Positions 32,901 to 39,921 of a DNA stretch of 64,000 nucleotides are shown piece by piece. The notes under the pieces were generated by a model, which was given only the letters and a program-made list of their open reading frames with translations, did no database searches and was not told where the DNA came from. Positions within the stretch are counted from its first letter, which is position 1. The number at the start of each line of letters is the position of its first letter. Both the position numbers and the translations under genes were made by a program. Source of the DNA: Microbacterium rhizomatis (lineage in GTDB: Bacteria > Actinomycetota > Actinomycetes > Actinomycetales > Microbacteriaceae); contig NZ_VYSA01000001.1 of assembly GCF_008710745.1 (NCBI RefSeq), positions 744,001 to 808,000 of the forward strand, written 5' to 3'.

Positions 32901-32945
32901 TTCGAGGAGTTCAGGGCCCAGTTCGAGGGAGCAAAGGAGGAGTAA
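29931..32945 (+). CDS. Large repeat-containing surface protein with LAQTG sorting signal
   Basis: 1,004 residues from GTG 29931 (GTCAGGAGG upstream). An N-terminal signal peptide (RRWLSVLLALFLLAGSLALNAPAAHAGG) ends near residue 42. A Cys-containing domain (QAYCADLGADSPFAQ...) fills residues 55-180. Two long immunoglobulin-like repeats follow (each starting near a TEGDAFVDGLTV/IPGDALTDTITV box) and then two repeats marked LVFRAY/LVFEAY with YYWVETVIDKDG-type endings and paired Cys. The C-terminus has LAQTG (941-945), a membrane helix, and an unusually long acidic tail of about 30 residues after RRLAIARER. LAxTG signals fit class E sortases. It may promote mating-cell contact. Confidence 0.85.
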   Translation: MSGSLAHISQPVAAPPRRGVRRWLSVLLALFLLAGSLALNAPAAHAGGLGVGYDIGMGFLGAYNTDVDGRQAYCADLGADSPFAQTHGPETVTSLDSLSRQQLAELNYVLDRWGQSGDPNVTAAVALFVWSITDPGTYNSHGMSGDTYYVGRAPASERGTILANLAAMRQEATVNAVTDPSLTLSLDMADQYAGTLTVATHPAGLTGTATLTDAVFADGSTMRTIGAGAHPITGTPADGVPSYQIRASMNIAAAGYGAALDLYVTPGAQRLVAAVAGSSTGLSASASSPVIELDFQPEITTQVASRYVTEGDAFVDGLTVTVSKGTWIHLDGNPIEVTATGTLYGPFDEQPTEADTPPAGAPVVGTETVTLTGAGSYTSPGTITAPESGFYTWVWGIDKDAHGANAKYLTDSFTDRFGQVAETSVVPFQPVAVSEADQRLAIPGDALTDTITVSSSNGAWLKKDGTHIPVVFEGTAYQVPGTLPPAQDAVIDDNAVPLGTVTITADGPGVYTSPSVVAPSGGFVTWVWEVKKSSQPEWVRDYLAADWQDDYGINVETTSVRWPITATSLMREYNVHPGGRAFDVVTVSGFPANHGDFTGDGYWNADLDELRYTVYGPFATDTELTDDLDLTAAPVLTELTTPARNGVYKLGYTDDDKIVPTEPGFYVLVTTFEGDDRVQPYQSSPADVLERFYVPPTGTEVPVTVITQATPEALIGEPFSDTALVQGTKIPDGAYLVFRAYGPHPAEAGAVCETPFYVSDEIPVTQAGIYHSGTTTVTEPGNVYWVETLYGADGEVIAEGTCGAPGETTVISEQPDELRVKTNAVSTVTLGEPVHDVATVTGTVPEGARLVFEAYRQEGENATCTAEELVFTSAVIDLDGPGDYASDEVVFDQVGTYYWVETVIDKDGTILHRGLCGAPDETTTVTPVPEEPGKPGAPGELAQTGADGGWWPLGLAGGLIAAATGGVLLFGRRLAIARERAGYVREEDEMFEEFRAQFEGAKEE

Positions 32946-32990
32946 CCACAAGCTGCTGGCCCGCTGGCGTCCCCACTACGGCGGGTCAGT

Positions 32991-33031
32991 ATGGGAGGGC
33001 ACGAACCACCCCCAGGTTCGTGCCCTCCCAT
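32991..33031. terminator. Strong hairpin terminator candidate after the surface-protein gene
   Basis: A perfect 17-base stem (32991-33007 with 33015-33031) with a 7-base loop lies 45 bases past the stop. There is no T-run on either side. Stability alone makes it a likely terminator; it could also be a structural signal. Confidence 0.65.
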
Positions 33032-33054
33032 CTCTCTGCGTCCAGGGCTGCGCA

Positions 33055-33063
33055 GGTGCACCT
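33055..33063. promoter_or_regulatory. GGTGCACCT motif, site 5
   Basis: The perfect palindrome GGTGCACC plus T lies 41 bases before the GTG start at 33105, directly after the strong hairpin. It heads the coupling-protein operon. Confidence 0.45.
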
Positions 33064-33104
33064 GCATGGCGAACACCCCTGCACTTCTCGGAGAGGACCG
33101 CCCT

Positions 33105-33683
33105 GTGACGCCGAAACCCCGCTACCGCCGCACCGACCCCGATTCGGGGCCCCCGGCAGCATCTCTGCCTCCGAGCGGTGGGCCGATTGTGGTGCCGGTG
33201 GTGGAGTTCACCATCGGTGCGGACGGTGCGATGACGGTCACCGTCGACGGGGTGCCGCACATGCCGGAGCCGTTCGCGCCGGACTGGCGGCGCGAATCAT
33301 TCCCCGCGATTCTCGACGCCCTCGCTGCCCGCTACCGCACCCCGCTGCGGGTGCAGGTGCGGGAAGCGGACGGCTCAACCTTCACCGACATCATCACCCC
33401 GCCCCGCGAACGCCCCACAGCGAGGCCATGGGAAGCACCGGTGCCAGAGGTGGCGTCACCGCCGATGTCTGCCGCTCAGCCGGTGCTGCATCAGGTCGCA
33501 GGTTCGGGGTTTGTGCCGGGTGAGGATGTCGCGGTCGCGATCATCCACGCCCACTCCGATGCCAGCCCCGACGGCACGGCCCGTGCGCTCCTGACCGCGG
33601 AACAAGCTGCGGCTGCGGTGACCGGTGAAGTGCTTCTCCTTGGTCGCATCTCCGGCACCCTCGCTGTCAGCAGGCTCCTATGA
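33105..33683 (+). CDS. Hypothetical ICE protein upstream of the coupling ATPase
   Basis: GTG 33105 chosen (GAGAGGACC upstream); ATG 33066 is an alternative in frame. The 192-residue protein has a basic Pro-rich N-terminus, then VVEFTIGADGAMTVTVDGVPHMPEPFAPDWRRESFPAILDALAARYRTPLRVQVREADGSTF, resembling a small ubiquitin-like or ligand domain. After a Pro-rich linker comes a region (LHQVAGSGFVPGEDVAVAIIHAHSDAS) that looks like a compact globular domain. It overlaps the coupling protein by 4 bases. The function is unknown; it may bind the coupling ATPase. Confidence 0.68.
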   Translation: MTPKPRYRRTDPDSGPPAASLPPSGGPIVVPVVEFTIGADGAMTVTVDGVPHMPEPFAPDWRRESFPAILDALAARYRTPLRVQVREADGSTFTDIITPPRERPTARPWEAPVPEVASPPMSAAQPVLHQVAGSGFVPGEDVAVAIIHAHSDASPDGTARALLTAEQAAAAVTGEVLLLGRISGTLAVSRLL

Positions 33684-35497
33684 GTACCCCACGGCAGGGC
33701 GGGGCGCTCGGTGATGAGTTCGCCAACCTCGGGATCGTCGCCCTCATCGCCGCGGCGGTTCTCGCTGTCATCCTCCGCGTGGCCGGCACGATCGCCGCGT
33801 GGGTGACGGGTATCGCGCAGCCGACCGGCGGGATCGAAGCCGGCCTCGGCGTCCTCCTGCACCCCGCCGACCCAGGGAGCCCGCTCGGTGCCGACGGGCT
33901 CAACGCCATCGTCTACTGGACCGTCGCGGGGCTCCTGATCGTCGGCGTGGGTGCGGCGGTTTGGTGGGTGTGGCGAACGTTCCGGGATCACAGTCGGCGA
34001 ACGAAGATTGATCCGTATCGGATCGTCGGGATCGCGACCCGCACCGATGTTGCTACCGCCGCGTCGGAGAGGGCGCTGCTGCGTCGCGGCGGGCAACTCC
34101 GCCCGTCACTGTCGAAGCCCGAGACACACGACGTGGGCTATCTGCTCGGTGCATCGCGGGGCGTGAGCGTCTGGGCAAGCGTCGAAGACTCGATCCTCTT
34201 GATCGGGCCACCACGCTCCGGCAAAGGCCTCCACGTCGTCATCAACGCGATCCTCGACGCACCGGGGGCGGTCGTTACGACCTCCACGCGCCCGGACAAC
34301 CTCACTGCCACTCTCACCGCTCGCAGTGCCGCTGGGCGGCCGGTGGCGGTGTTCGACCCGCAGCACCTCGCCGAAGGCATTCCGGCGGGGCTTCGCTGGT
34401 CTCCGATTCGTGGGTGTGAGGACCCGTTGACGGCGATGATCCGCGCCACCGGACTTGCCGCCGGCACCGGCCTGTCCGCGGGTGGTGTCGAAGGTGGTGA
34501 CTTCTGGGAAGGGAAAACCCGCACCGCACTCCAAGCCCTCCTTCACGCCGCAGCTCTCGATCAACGCACCCCTGCCGAGCTGTTCCGGTGGACCCTCGAC
34601 CCTGCCGCAGCGTCGGATGCGGTCGCGATCCTCACTTCGAACCCGAACGCTGCGACCGGGTGGGCGGACTCGCTGCAGGCGATGATCGACTCCGACCCCC
34701 GCACGAGGGATTCGATCTGGCAGGGCGTGTCGCTCTCACTCGCAGCCCTTGCCGACCCGCGCGTGCTCGACGCCGTGAGTCCCGGCCCGGACGAGCGGTT
34801 CGACCCGGAAGAGTTTCTGCGTAAGCGCGGCACCGTGTATCTCCTCGCGACGGGTGCTGGGGCGAACAACAGTGCGGCGTTGGTGTCGGCGTTCGTGGAA
34901 GACCTCGTCGAAGCAGCCCGCCGCCTCGCCGCAAGATCACCCTCAGCCCGACTCGACCCGCCCCTGCTGCTCGCCCTTGATGAAATCGGGAACCTCGCAC
35001 CGCTCCCGTCCCTGCCGACGCTGATGGCGGAAGGCGGGGGCACCGGGATCACGACCATGCCGGTGTTGCAGTCGCTCGCCCAAGCCAGGGAAAAGTGGTC
35101 GGACAACGCAGCCGGCGCGATCTGGGACGCCAGCATTGTGAAGATCATCCTCGGCGGCGCATCCAACAGCCGCGACCTTCAAGACCTCACCACGTTGATC
35201 GGGGAACGAGACGAGATCACCGACTCCACCACCATCGGCGACCACGGCTCCCGCACCGCGCAACGCTCCATCCGCAGGGTGTCGATCATGCCGCCCGACG
35301 TGATCCGCACCCTCCCATTCGGCACCGGCCTCATCCTGCTCCGCGCCGCCCCGCCCATCGTCGCGAAACTGCGCGCCTGGACTCGCCGCAAGGACGCGAG
35401 CGAGCTGCAGGATCAGCGGCGCGTGGTGGAGGAGCTGCTGCAAGGCGGCGCCCCGCCACCCGCGGGCCATGAGGGGGCGGCGGGCGCACCTGAGTGA
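33680..35497 (+). CDS. VirD4/TraG-type conjugative coupling ATPase (T4CP)
   Basis: A 605-residue coupling protein. Two N-terminal membrane helices (about residues 17-40 and 78-98: FANLGIVALIAAAVLAVILRVAG; VYWTVAGLLIVGVGAAVWWVW). Walker A is GPPRSGKG (176-183), with the expected LLIG lead-in. Walker B is LLLALDEIGN, and the TraG/VirD4 signature continues PLPSLPTLMAEGGGTGITTMPVLQSLAQAREKW. It links the relaxase-DNA complex to the channel. The C-terminus is short and acidic/Gly-rich. The SSB gene follows directly. Confidence 0.93.
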   Translation: MSTPRQGGALGDEFANLGIVALIAAAVLAVILRVAGTIAAWVTGIAQPTGGIEAGLGVLLHPADPGSPLGADGLNAIVYWTVAGLLIVGVGAAVWWVWRTFRDHSRRTKIDPYRIVGIATRTDVATAASERALLRRGGQLRPSLSKPETHDVGYLLGASRGVSVWASVEDSILLIGPPRSGKGLHVVINAILDAPGAVVTTSTRPDNLTATLTARSAAGRPVAVFDPQHLAEGIPAGLRWSPIRGCEDPLTAMIRATGLAAGTGLSAGGVEGGDFWEGKTRTALQALLHAAALDQRTPAELFRWTLDPAAASDAVAILTSNPNAATGWADSLQAMIDSDPRTRDSIWQGVSLSLAALADPRVLDAVSPGPDERFDPEEFLRKRGTVYLLATGAGANNSAALVSAFVEDLVEAARRLAARSPSARLDPPLLLALDEIGNLAPLPSLPTLMAEGGGTGITTMPVLQSLAQAREKWSDNAAGAIWDASIVKIILGGASNSRDLQDLTTLIGERDEITDSTTIGDHGSRTAQRSIRRVSIMPPDVIRTLPFGTGLILLRAAPPIVAKLRAWTRRKDASELQDQRRVVEELLQGGAPPPAGHEGAAGAPE

Positions 35498-35544
35498 CAG
35501 AGCACCCCGAACCGTGGGGCGCCGAACGTCACGAGGAGTGTCCA

Positions 35545-36012
35545 ATGGCCATCCACACGCAAGAGTCCCTGTCCGGGTTCATCGCCTCCGAACCCCACCT
35601 GTCCCTCACGGAGAAGGGCGATGCGCGCCTGTTCGTGAAGATCGGGCAGGAACACTACCGCCGTGAAGACGACGGATCGTTCACGCAGACCGAGACCACG
35701 TTCCACGACCTCGTCGCGTTCCGCAAGACCGCCGAACGCGCACACCAGCGCTTCGCGAAAGGCGACAAGTTCGTCGCCGAGGGCTACACCCACACCCACG
35801 ACCGCACCGACGACAACGGCCAACCGATCAAAGTCGAGGAGTTCGTCGCGAAGAAGATCGGCCACGACCTCGCCCGCACCCCCTACACCGTCGACCGACC
35901 CCGACGCACCCCAGAATCCGACTCATTGGATGCCGGACTCGAGGATGCGACGCTGTCGCCCGACGCGCCACGTCGCACCTCCGCTGCCACCGCTGCTGCG
36001 GTCGGGAGGTGA
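35545..36012 (+). CDS. Single-stranded DNA-binding protein
   Basis: ATG 35545 is preferred: CGAGGAGTGTCC lies just before it and the protein begins MAIHTQESLSGFIASEP, the conserved OB-fold start of ICE SSB proteins. A GTG at 35494 overlapping the T4CP stop is the alternative. The 155-residue protein continues with LFVKIGQEHYRREDDGSFTQTETTFHDLVAFRKTAERAHQRFAKGDKFVAEGY, the SSB core. The Pro/Arg-rich tail lacks the usual acidic DDIPF tip. It likely coats transferred ssDNA. Confidence 0.82.
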   Translation: MAIHTQESLSGFIASEPHLSLTEKGDARLFVKIGQEHYRREDDGSFTQTETTFHDLVAFRKTAERAHQRFAKGDKFVAEGYTHTHDRTDDNGQPIKVEEFVAKKIGHDLARTPYTVDRPRRTPESDSLDAGLEDATLSPDAPRRTSAATAAAVGR

Positions 36013-36021
36013 GGACGGATC

Positions 36022-36624
36022 ATGGTTGATGAACTGTCAGACACGGGCGATGTCGATCCGGGTGAGGTGGCGGAGGACGAGTTCGATGAGAGCTACGACC
36101 CCGACACCGACACTCTCGCCGGCGCAGATGAGGAGGATCAGTCGGGGCCTCCGGGGCCGGTGAACTGGAACCTCCTCAGCGCCGACGCCGCAGAAGAAGA
36201 ATGGCTGGCGCTCAACGAGTGGGTGCACTGGCTCCGCCACACCTACGGCCTGCCTGTCGCGGTGATCCCGCCGTTCTGGCATCGCCACCCGGAGTTGGTG
36301 TGGGAACTGTCCGCGCTGCACATCCACTGGCTGTGCGCGATCCACCCCGAAGCAAAAGGTTCCGCGATGCTCGTCTGGCACCGCGACTTCGCCGACGCCC
36401 AAGATCGCCTCCGGCACTGGACCGCGGCCTGCGGCACCCGCCTGAACACGGACCGCCCCACACGCCGCATCGCCTGGCCCGGCGAACCCGACACCGACCC
36501 CATCGAAGACACCGTCATATCGAACCGGGAGGAAGACTTCGTGGAATACATGCACGCCGACGTCCAAGCCCGGCGCGCCGAGGAGGACGCCTTCTACAGA
36601 GATCTGGTAGGCGAGGTGGGATGA
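36022..36624 (+). CDS. DUF4913-like ICE protein
   Basis: A 200-residue soluble protein. The first 45 residues are acidic and disordered. The central region matches the DUF4913 pattern: WLALNEWVHWLRHTYGLPVAVIPPFWHRHPELVWELSALHIHWLCAIHPEAKG, with conserved Trp, His and the HPELV box, then an Asp/Arg-rich helical end. DUF4913 proteins occur on actinobacterial plasmids and ICEs beside SSB and coupling proteins. Function unknown. It overlaps the next gene by 4 bases. Confidence 0.75.
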   Translation: MVDELSDTGDVDPGEVAEDEFDESYDPDTDTLAGADEEDQSGPPGPVNWNLLSADAAEEEWLALNEWVHWLRHTYGLPVAVIPPFWHRHPELVWELSALHIHWLCAIHPEAKGSAMLVWHRDFADAQDRLRHWTAACGTRLNTDRPTRRIAWPGEPDTDPIEDTVISNREEDFVEYMHADVQARRAEEDAFYRDLVGEVG

Positions 36625-36821
36625 GCGAGTCAGTTCCGTGCCCCTCAGCCACGACCCTCGCAGGACTCGTAGACCCCAGCGACTACCCCGACTTCGATGC
36701 GGGGTGGCGCGCTGGTGTCACCCGTGGCATCGCGAACCCCGCACCGATCGAGGTAGTCGAAGACCTTGCTCTCCTCCTCGACTCAGCTGAGCTGGTCAAC
36801 AGGATCAACCCACTGGAGTAA
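36621..36821 (+). CDS. Small ICE protein (66 residues) convergent with the integrase
   Basis: ATG 36621 overlaps the DUF4913-like stop (ATGA), so it is translated as the last gene of that operon. The residues are mostly acidic and helical (LVDPSDYPDFDAGWRAGVTRGIAN...VVEDLALLLDSAELVNRINPLE). Its 3' end overlaps the integrase 3' end by 17 bases. It is a size and location candidate for a recombination directionality factor, but no motif supports this. Confidence 0.6.
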   Translation: MSESVPCPSATTLAGLVDPSDYPDFDAGWRAGVTRGIANPAPIEVVEDLALLLDSAELVNRINPLE

Positions 36822-38448
36822 TCCTTATCCGATCCTCAATCGGTCCGCGTCCCGGCAGGGCGTCGACCTGATGGATCATCCGGCGTAGGTAGTTCCGCTT
36901 TTCCTTGATTCCCTTGCCCTCCCACGAGCGAATCACGTCAGGGCCGTCGGCGATCATCAACTCGTCCAACTCCACCACATCCACTCGACGCTTGAGAGCA
37001 TCGATACGGTTCTGGGCGTCCTCAATAAGCCCGAGAAGAACCGTCACCATCGCTCCCTTGTATGCGCCGGTTCCCTGCTTCACCAGGAGTGCATCTTTCT
37101 CTGCGGTCGCGTCATCAAGCTGGGCGAGGAGCGCATTCACCTCGCCGTCTGCCCGAGCCAGCCTCCGCCGAGCTCGGGCCTTCGCTAACGCGTCATCAGT
37201 GATCTGGGAGAAAAACCAGCCCAGCACGTACGCCTCAGCCTTGCGCGCGCTGATAGTGCAAGCACCAGGGCAGTTCCCTGCACCACGATGCCGGTTCGTC
37301 ATGCAGCGGTACACATACTCGGTCTCGGAATCGCCACCAGCGCGCATCCGTGTCTTTTGATGACCGTAAAGACGTCCGCCGCACTGACAGAACAGCAGAC
37401 CCGTGAGGAGCCATTCATGTGAGCCCCACGGCTTCCGCGCCTTGGACGTCTTGGCCTGCTCCAACAAGCGCCGAACACGCAACCAGGTCGCACGATCGCA
37501 CACGGGCTCCTGCGAGATCACCGGTTCGCCACGCGGGTCCCGCGCGATGTAGTCGAGAAGATCGAGCTTCACGCCTCGCTGATGCTCAGGAACCTGCCGC
37601 ATCCGGTACCCGATCATCCGCGGCGAAACCAGTGAACGGTAGATGGTCGCTTCGTACACGTACGCACCGGAAGCCGTCGTGATCCCGTACCGGTCCTCCC
37701 AGTAGCGACCGATCTGAGACAGGCTCTTCCCGGCCAGGACCATGTCCACCGCGTCCTTCAAAGCCTGGTGCTCTACCGGATGAGGGACCAGCCGAATTCC
37801 CGTGCGCCCCAACGCATCCGTCACGCGCGGCCCCGATATCCAACCGAAAGGCGGCGTTCCACCATGATGAAAGCCAGCCTCAGCAAGGTGGCGCTTGGAG
37901 GCCAGTTGCCGTTCGCTCATCGAATCCGTCTCGACCTCGGCCAGTAGAGCCTTGATCCCGGTCACCAGCTTCGCTCCCGCGGTAGCCGTGTTCAGCTCGT
38001 CGGTCGAGTCCTGATGCGAACGCAGCAGAACGCTCGCGCGCTGGCAATCACCGATCCACTCAATGCACCTCGCAGCAATGCGGTTAGTGCGGTCAAGCTT
38101 CCAGAACGCGACCGCCTTCACCTTCTCAGCCTTGATGTCCAGATTTAGTTGACGCCAGCCCTTCCGCGTCTTCTGCGCCGATGAGCTTGCAGAGTCGTTG
38201 TCGATGTACTCCCCCATCACCGTCCAACCGCCCTCGGCCGCAAGCATCCGCGTCAGATCTATCCTCTGCCGCTCGATCGCATCCGCCTTGTCCTTGTGGT
38301 ACTTCGACAACCGCAGGTAAAGGTAAATCGGCCGTGTCCCAGCCAAGGCCGACTCCGGACCGGTCTGAGCGAACGCGGGATAGACCACAGACCGAGTGGT
38401 CCGTCCCGGACGTGCGTGCGTGCCTGGCCGCTTTTCAAGAGTCACCAT
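36805..38448 (-). CDS. Large serine recombinase (ICE integrase)
   Basis: A 547-residue integrase. ATG 38448 is chosen because AAGGAGG lies 6 bases upstream; a start at 38484 would lie on the junction. The N-terminal resolvase domain has the active Ser in YLRLSKYHKD, then ERQRIDLTRML, IDNDSASSS, and catalytic Arg/Asp in FWKLDRTNR. The recombinase domain follows (GWISGPRVTDALGRTG, KSLSQIGRYW). A zinc ribbon (CQCGGRLYGHQ...C..NRHRGAGNC) and a long C-terminal coiled coil come last. These are the phiC31-type integrases that insert at a specific chromosomal site. It is beside yifB, which is broken at the junction. Confidence 0.95.
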   Translation of the reverse strand: MVTLEKRPGTHARPGRTTRSVVYPAFAQTGPESALAGTRPIYLYLRLSKYHKDKADAIERQRIDLTRMLAAEGGWTVMGEYIDNDSASSSAQKTRKGWRQLNLDIKAEKVKAVAFWKLDRTNRIAARCIEWIGDCQRASVLLRSHQDSTDELNTATAGAKLVTGIKALLAEVETDSMSERQLASKRHLAEAGFHHGGTPPFGWISGPRVTDALGRTGIRLVPHPVEHQALKDAVDMVLAGKSLSQIGRYWEDRYGITTASGAYVYEATIYRSLVSPRMIGYRMRQVPEHQRGVKLDLLDYIARDPRGEPVISQEPVCDRATWLRVRRLLEQAKTSKARKPWGSHEWLLTGLLFCQCGGRLYGHQKTRMRAGGDSETEYVYRCMTNRHRGAGNCPGACTISARKAEAYVLGWFFSQITDDALAKARARRRLARADGEVNALLAQLDDATAEKDALLVKQGTGAYKGAMVTVLLGLIEDAQNRIDALKRRVDVVELDELMIADGPDVIRSWEGKGIKEKRNYLRRMIHQVDALPGRGPIEDRIRITPVG

Positions 38449-38464
38449 GTACTTCCTCCTTGGA

Positions 38465-39412
38465 TCAGGAGGTGTACTTTCCATCCCCCAACTCGTCGAG
38501 GAAGAGCACGCCCTCGCTCGCGCGCGCGATCGCCCCCGGACGGATCATCCTGCTGCCGCCGCCGACCAGCGCGGCCGCGCTCGCGCTGTGATGAGGAGCC
38601 TCGAAGGGGGGCGTGTGCACCAGCGCGCCCACCTGCTCGCCCGACAGAGACCGGATCGACGCGACCGCCAGAGCCTGTGCGTCATCGAGCGGCGGAAGGA
38701 TGCCGGGCAGACGGCGCGCGAGCATGGTCTTGCCCGCGCCGGGCGGACCACTCATGATCACGTGATGGCCCCCGGCCGCCGCGACGATCATGGCCTCCAC
38801 CGCGTCGACTTGGCCGATCACGTCCGCGAGATCGAGTGCCGCGGCCACCTCGGTCACGGATGGAGTCGAGAGCACGGGATCGAGCAGTCGCTCCTCGACA
38901 TCGGCTCCGTGCCACCGTGCGACATCGGCCAGGCACACCGCGCCGAGAACCTCGACCCCGCTGACCAGACGTGCCTCATCGATGTTTCCGAAGGGAACGA
39001 CCACGCGCCGGATTCCCGACCGTGCGGCAGCCAGCACCGCGGGCAGCACACCCGGGACGGGCCGCAGCCGACCGTCGAGTCCCAACTCACCGATGTGCAC
39101 TGTGGAAGCCACCGATTCGGCGTCCATCCGTCCTTCGGTCGCGAGTGAGGCGATCGCGATGGCGATGTCGAACCCCGACCCCTGCTTGGGCAGGCTCGCG
39201 GGAGACAGGTTCACGGTCAGTCGTCGCCGCGGGAGGGGCAGTTCGCTGTTCGCGCACGCGTTGAAGACCCGCTGCACGGCTTCGCCGAGCGCCTTGTCGG
39301 GAAGCCCGATGATCTTGAAATCGGGGATCTGATTCGACAGGTCCGCCTCGACCTCGACGAGTTCGCCGTCGAGGCCGACCAGCGCGACGGACAGGGTGCG
39401 TGCGACGGTCAC
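38465..39412 (-). pseudogene. yifB: YifB/ComM Mg-chelatase-like protein, truncated by the ICE
   Basis: The 315-residue remnant has the N-terminal Lon-like domain (ALVGLDGELVEVEADLSNQIPDFKIIGLPDKALGEAVQRV, NLSPASLPKQGSGFDIAIA) and the start of the ChlI AAA+ domain with Walker A GPPGAGKTML. It is cut within the Walker B line LFLDELG. Family members are about 500 residues, so the C-terminal third is missing here and would lie beyond the ICE. GTG 39412 overlaps the yraN stop (GTGA). Normal order in Actinobacteria is yraN-yifB-dprA. The protein is related to competence factor ComM. Confidence 0.92.
38466..38492. other. ICE/chromosome attachment junction within yifB (Walker B codons)
   Basis: On the minus strand, yifB codons run GVLFLDELG and then diverge to GDGKYTS and a stop. 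Normal YifB continues with a host-specific segment here. The crossover therefore lies at about 38478-38484. The other junction is left of the window, so the common core cannot be read. Confidence 0.7.
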
Positions 39413-39771
39413 GCGACGTCCTCGATGTGCTCGATGCTGCCGATGCGTGGATCCTCACCGATGATCCCCACCGCGTCGATGCGCAGTCGGCGCCCCTGCA
39501 CATCGCCGGGGTGGGCCGCGATCCACGCGATCGCCAGGCGCCACAGTCGGCCGCGCTTGCGCGCGTCCACGGCTTCGAGGGGATGCCCGAACCGTGCGGT
39601 CCGCCTCGTCTTCACCTCGACCACCACGAGCTGCGTCGCCGTCGCGACGACGAGGTCGAGCTCACCGCCGGGCGAACGCCAATTTCGGTCCAGCACCGCG
39701 TAGCCGCACTCTTCGAAGTAGCGCGCGGCGCGCTCCTCGCCCGCTCGGCCTAGGCCGTCCTTTTCTGCCAT
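39409..39771 (-). CDS. YraN-family nuclease-like protein
   Basis: A 120-residue protein of the YraN/UPF0102 family: GRAGEERAARYFEECGYAVLDRNWRSPGGELDLVV contains the nuclease-fold GE..A and GELD residues, then VVVEVKTRRTARFG (E-x-K motif). ATG 39771 is the first in-frame start. It overlaps yifB by 4 bases and belongs to its operon. The biochemical role of the family is not well defined. Its end adjoins the ICE-disrupted gene, so downstream expression may be altered. Confidence 0.9.
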   Translation of the reverse strand: MAEKDGLGRAGEERAARYFEECGYAVLDRNWRSPGGELDLVVATATQLVVVEVKTRRTARFGHPLEAVDARKRGRLWRLAIAWIAAHPGDVQGRRLRIDAVGIIGEDPRIGSIEHIEDVA

Positions 39772-39905
39772 GCATCGATCGTGGTCGCCGCCACAGGCCT
39801 GGACGGCACGAACGTTCGCACATGTGCACAGTCCGACGCCGACGAGGCACTGGGGAGGAATGCACGCCCTCCGACAACCCGCGATCGTCCCGTCCGGGAG
39901 CGCGC

Positions 39906-39911
39906 CTAAGA
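39906..39911 (+). promoter_or_regulatory. Probable -10 box of the DUF2469 gene
   Basis: TAAGAT ends 10 bases before the ATG at 39922, which would place the transcript start almost at the start codon (nearly leaderless). No clear -35 box was recognised. Confidence 0.4.
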
Positions 39912-39921
39912 TAGACGCACC

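Larger units (their letters stand above)
1..38480. mobile_element. Integrative and conjugative element (partial, right end in window) integrated in yifB/comM
   Basis: The region holds a relaxase, VirB4, VirB6, VirD4-type coupling ATPase, pilin-like proteins, wall hydrolase, prim-pol, ParB-like protein, SSB, antirestriction protein and a large serine integrase. It ends where the host yifB reading frame is interrupted. The left end is outside the window because the relaxase runs off base 1. Cargo (a nested recombinase trio, an ABC/two-component module, and a methyltransferase/hydrolase pair) interrupts the backbone. The right boundary is placed near 38478-38482, where yifB similarity stops; its exact base cannot be fixed without the other junction. 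Confidence 0.88.

Noticed and set aside
31269..32951. A 560-residue minus-strand open frame
   Set aside because: It lies opposite the surface-protein gene, which has a signal peptide, repeats and LAQTG. The antisense product has no motif.
36805..38484. Integrase start at 38484
   Set aside because: That ATG lies on the yifB junction with no Shine-Dalgarno, while ATG 38448 has AAGGAGG directly before it.
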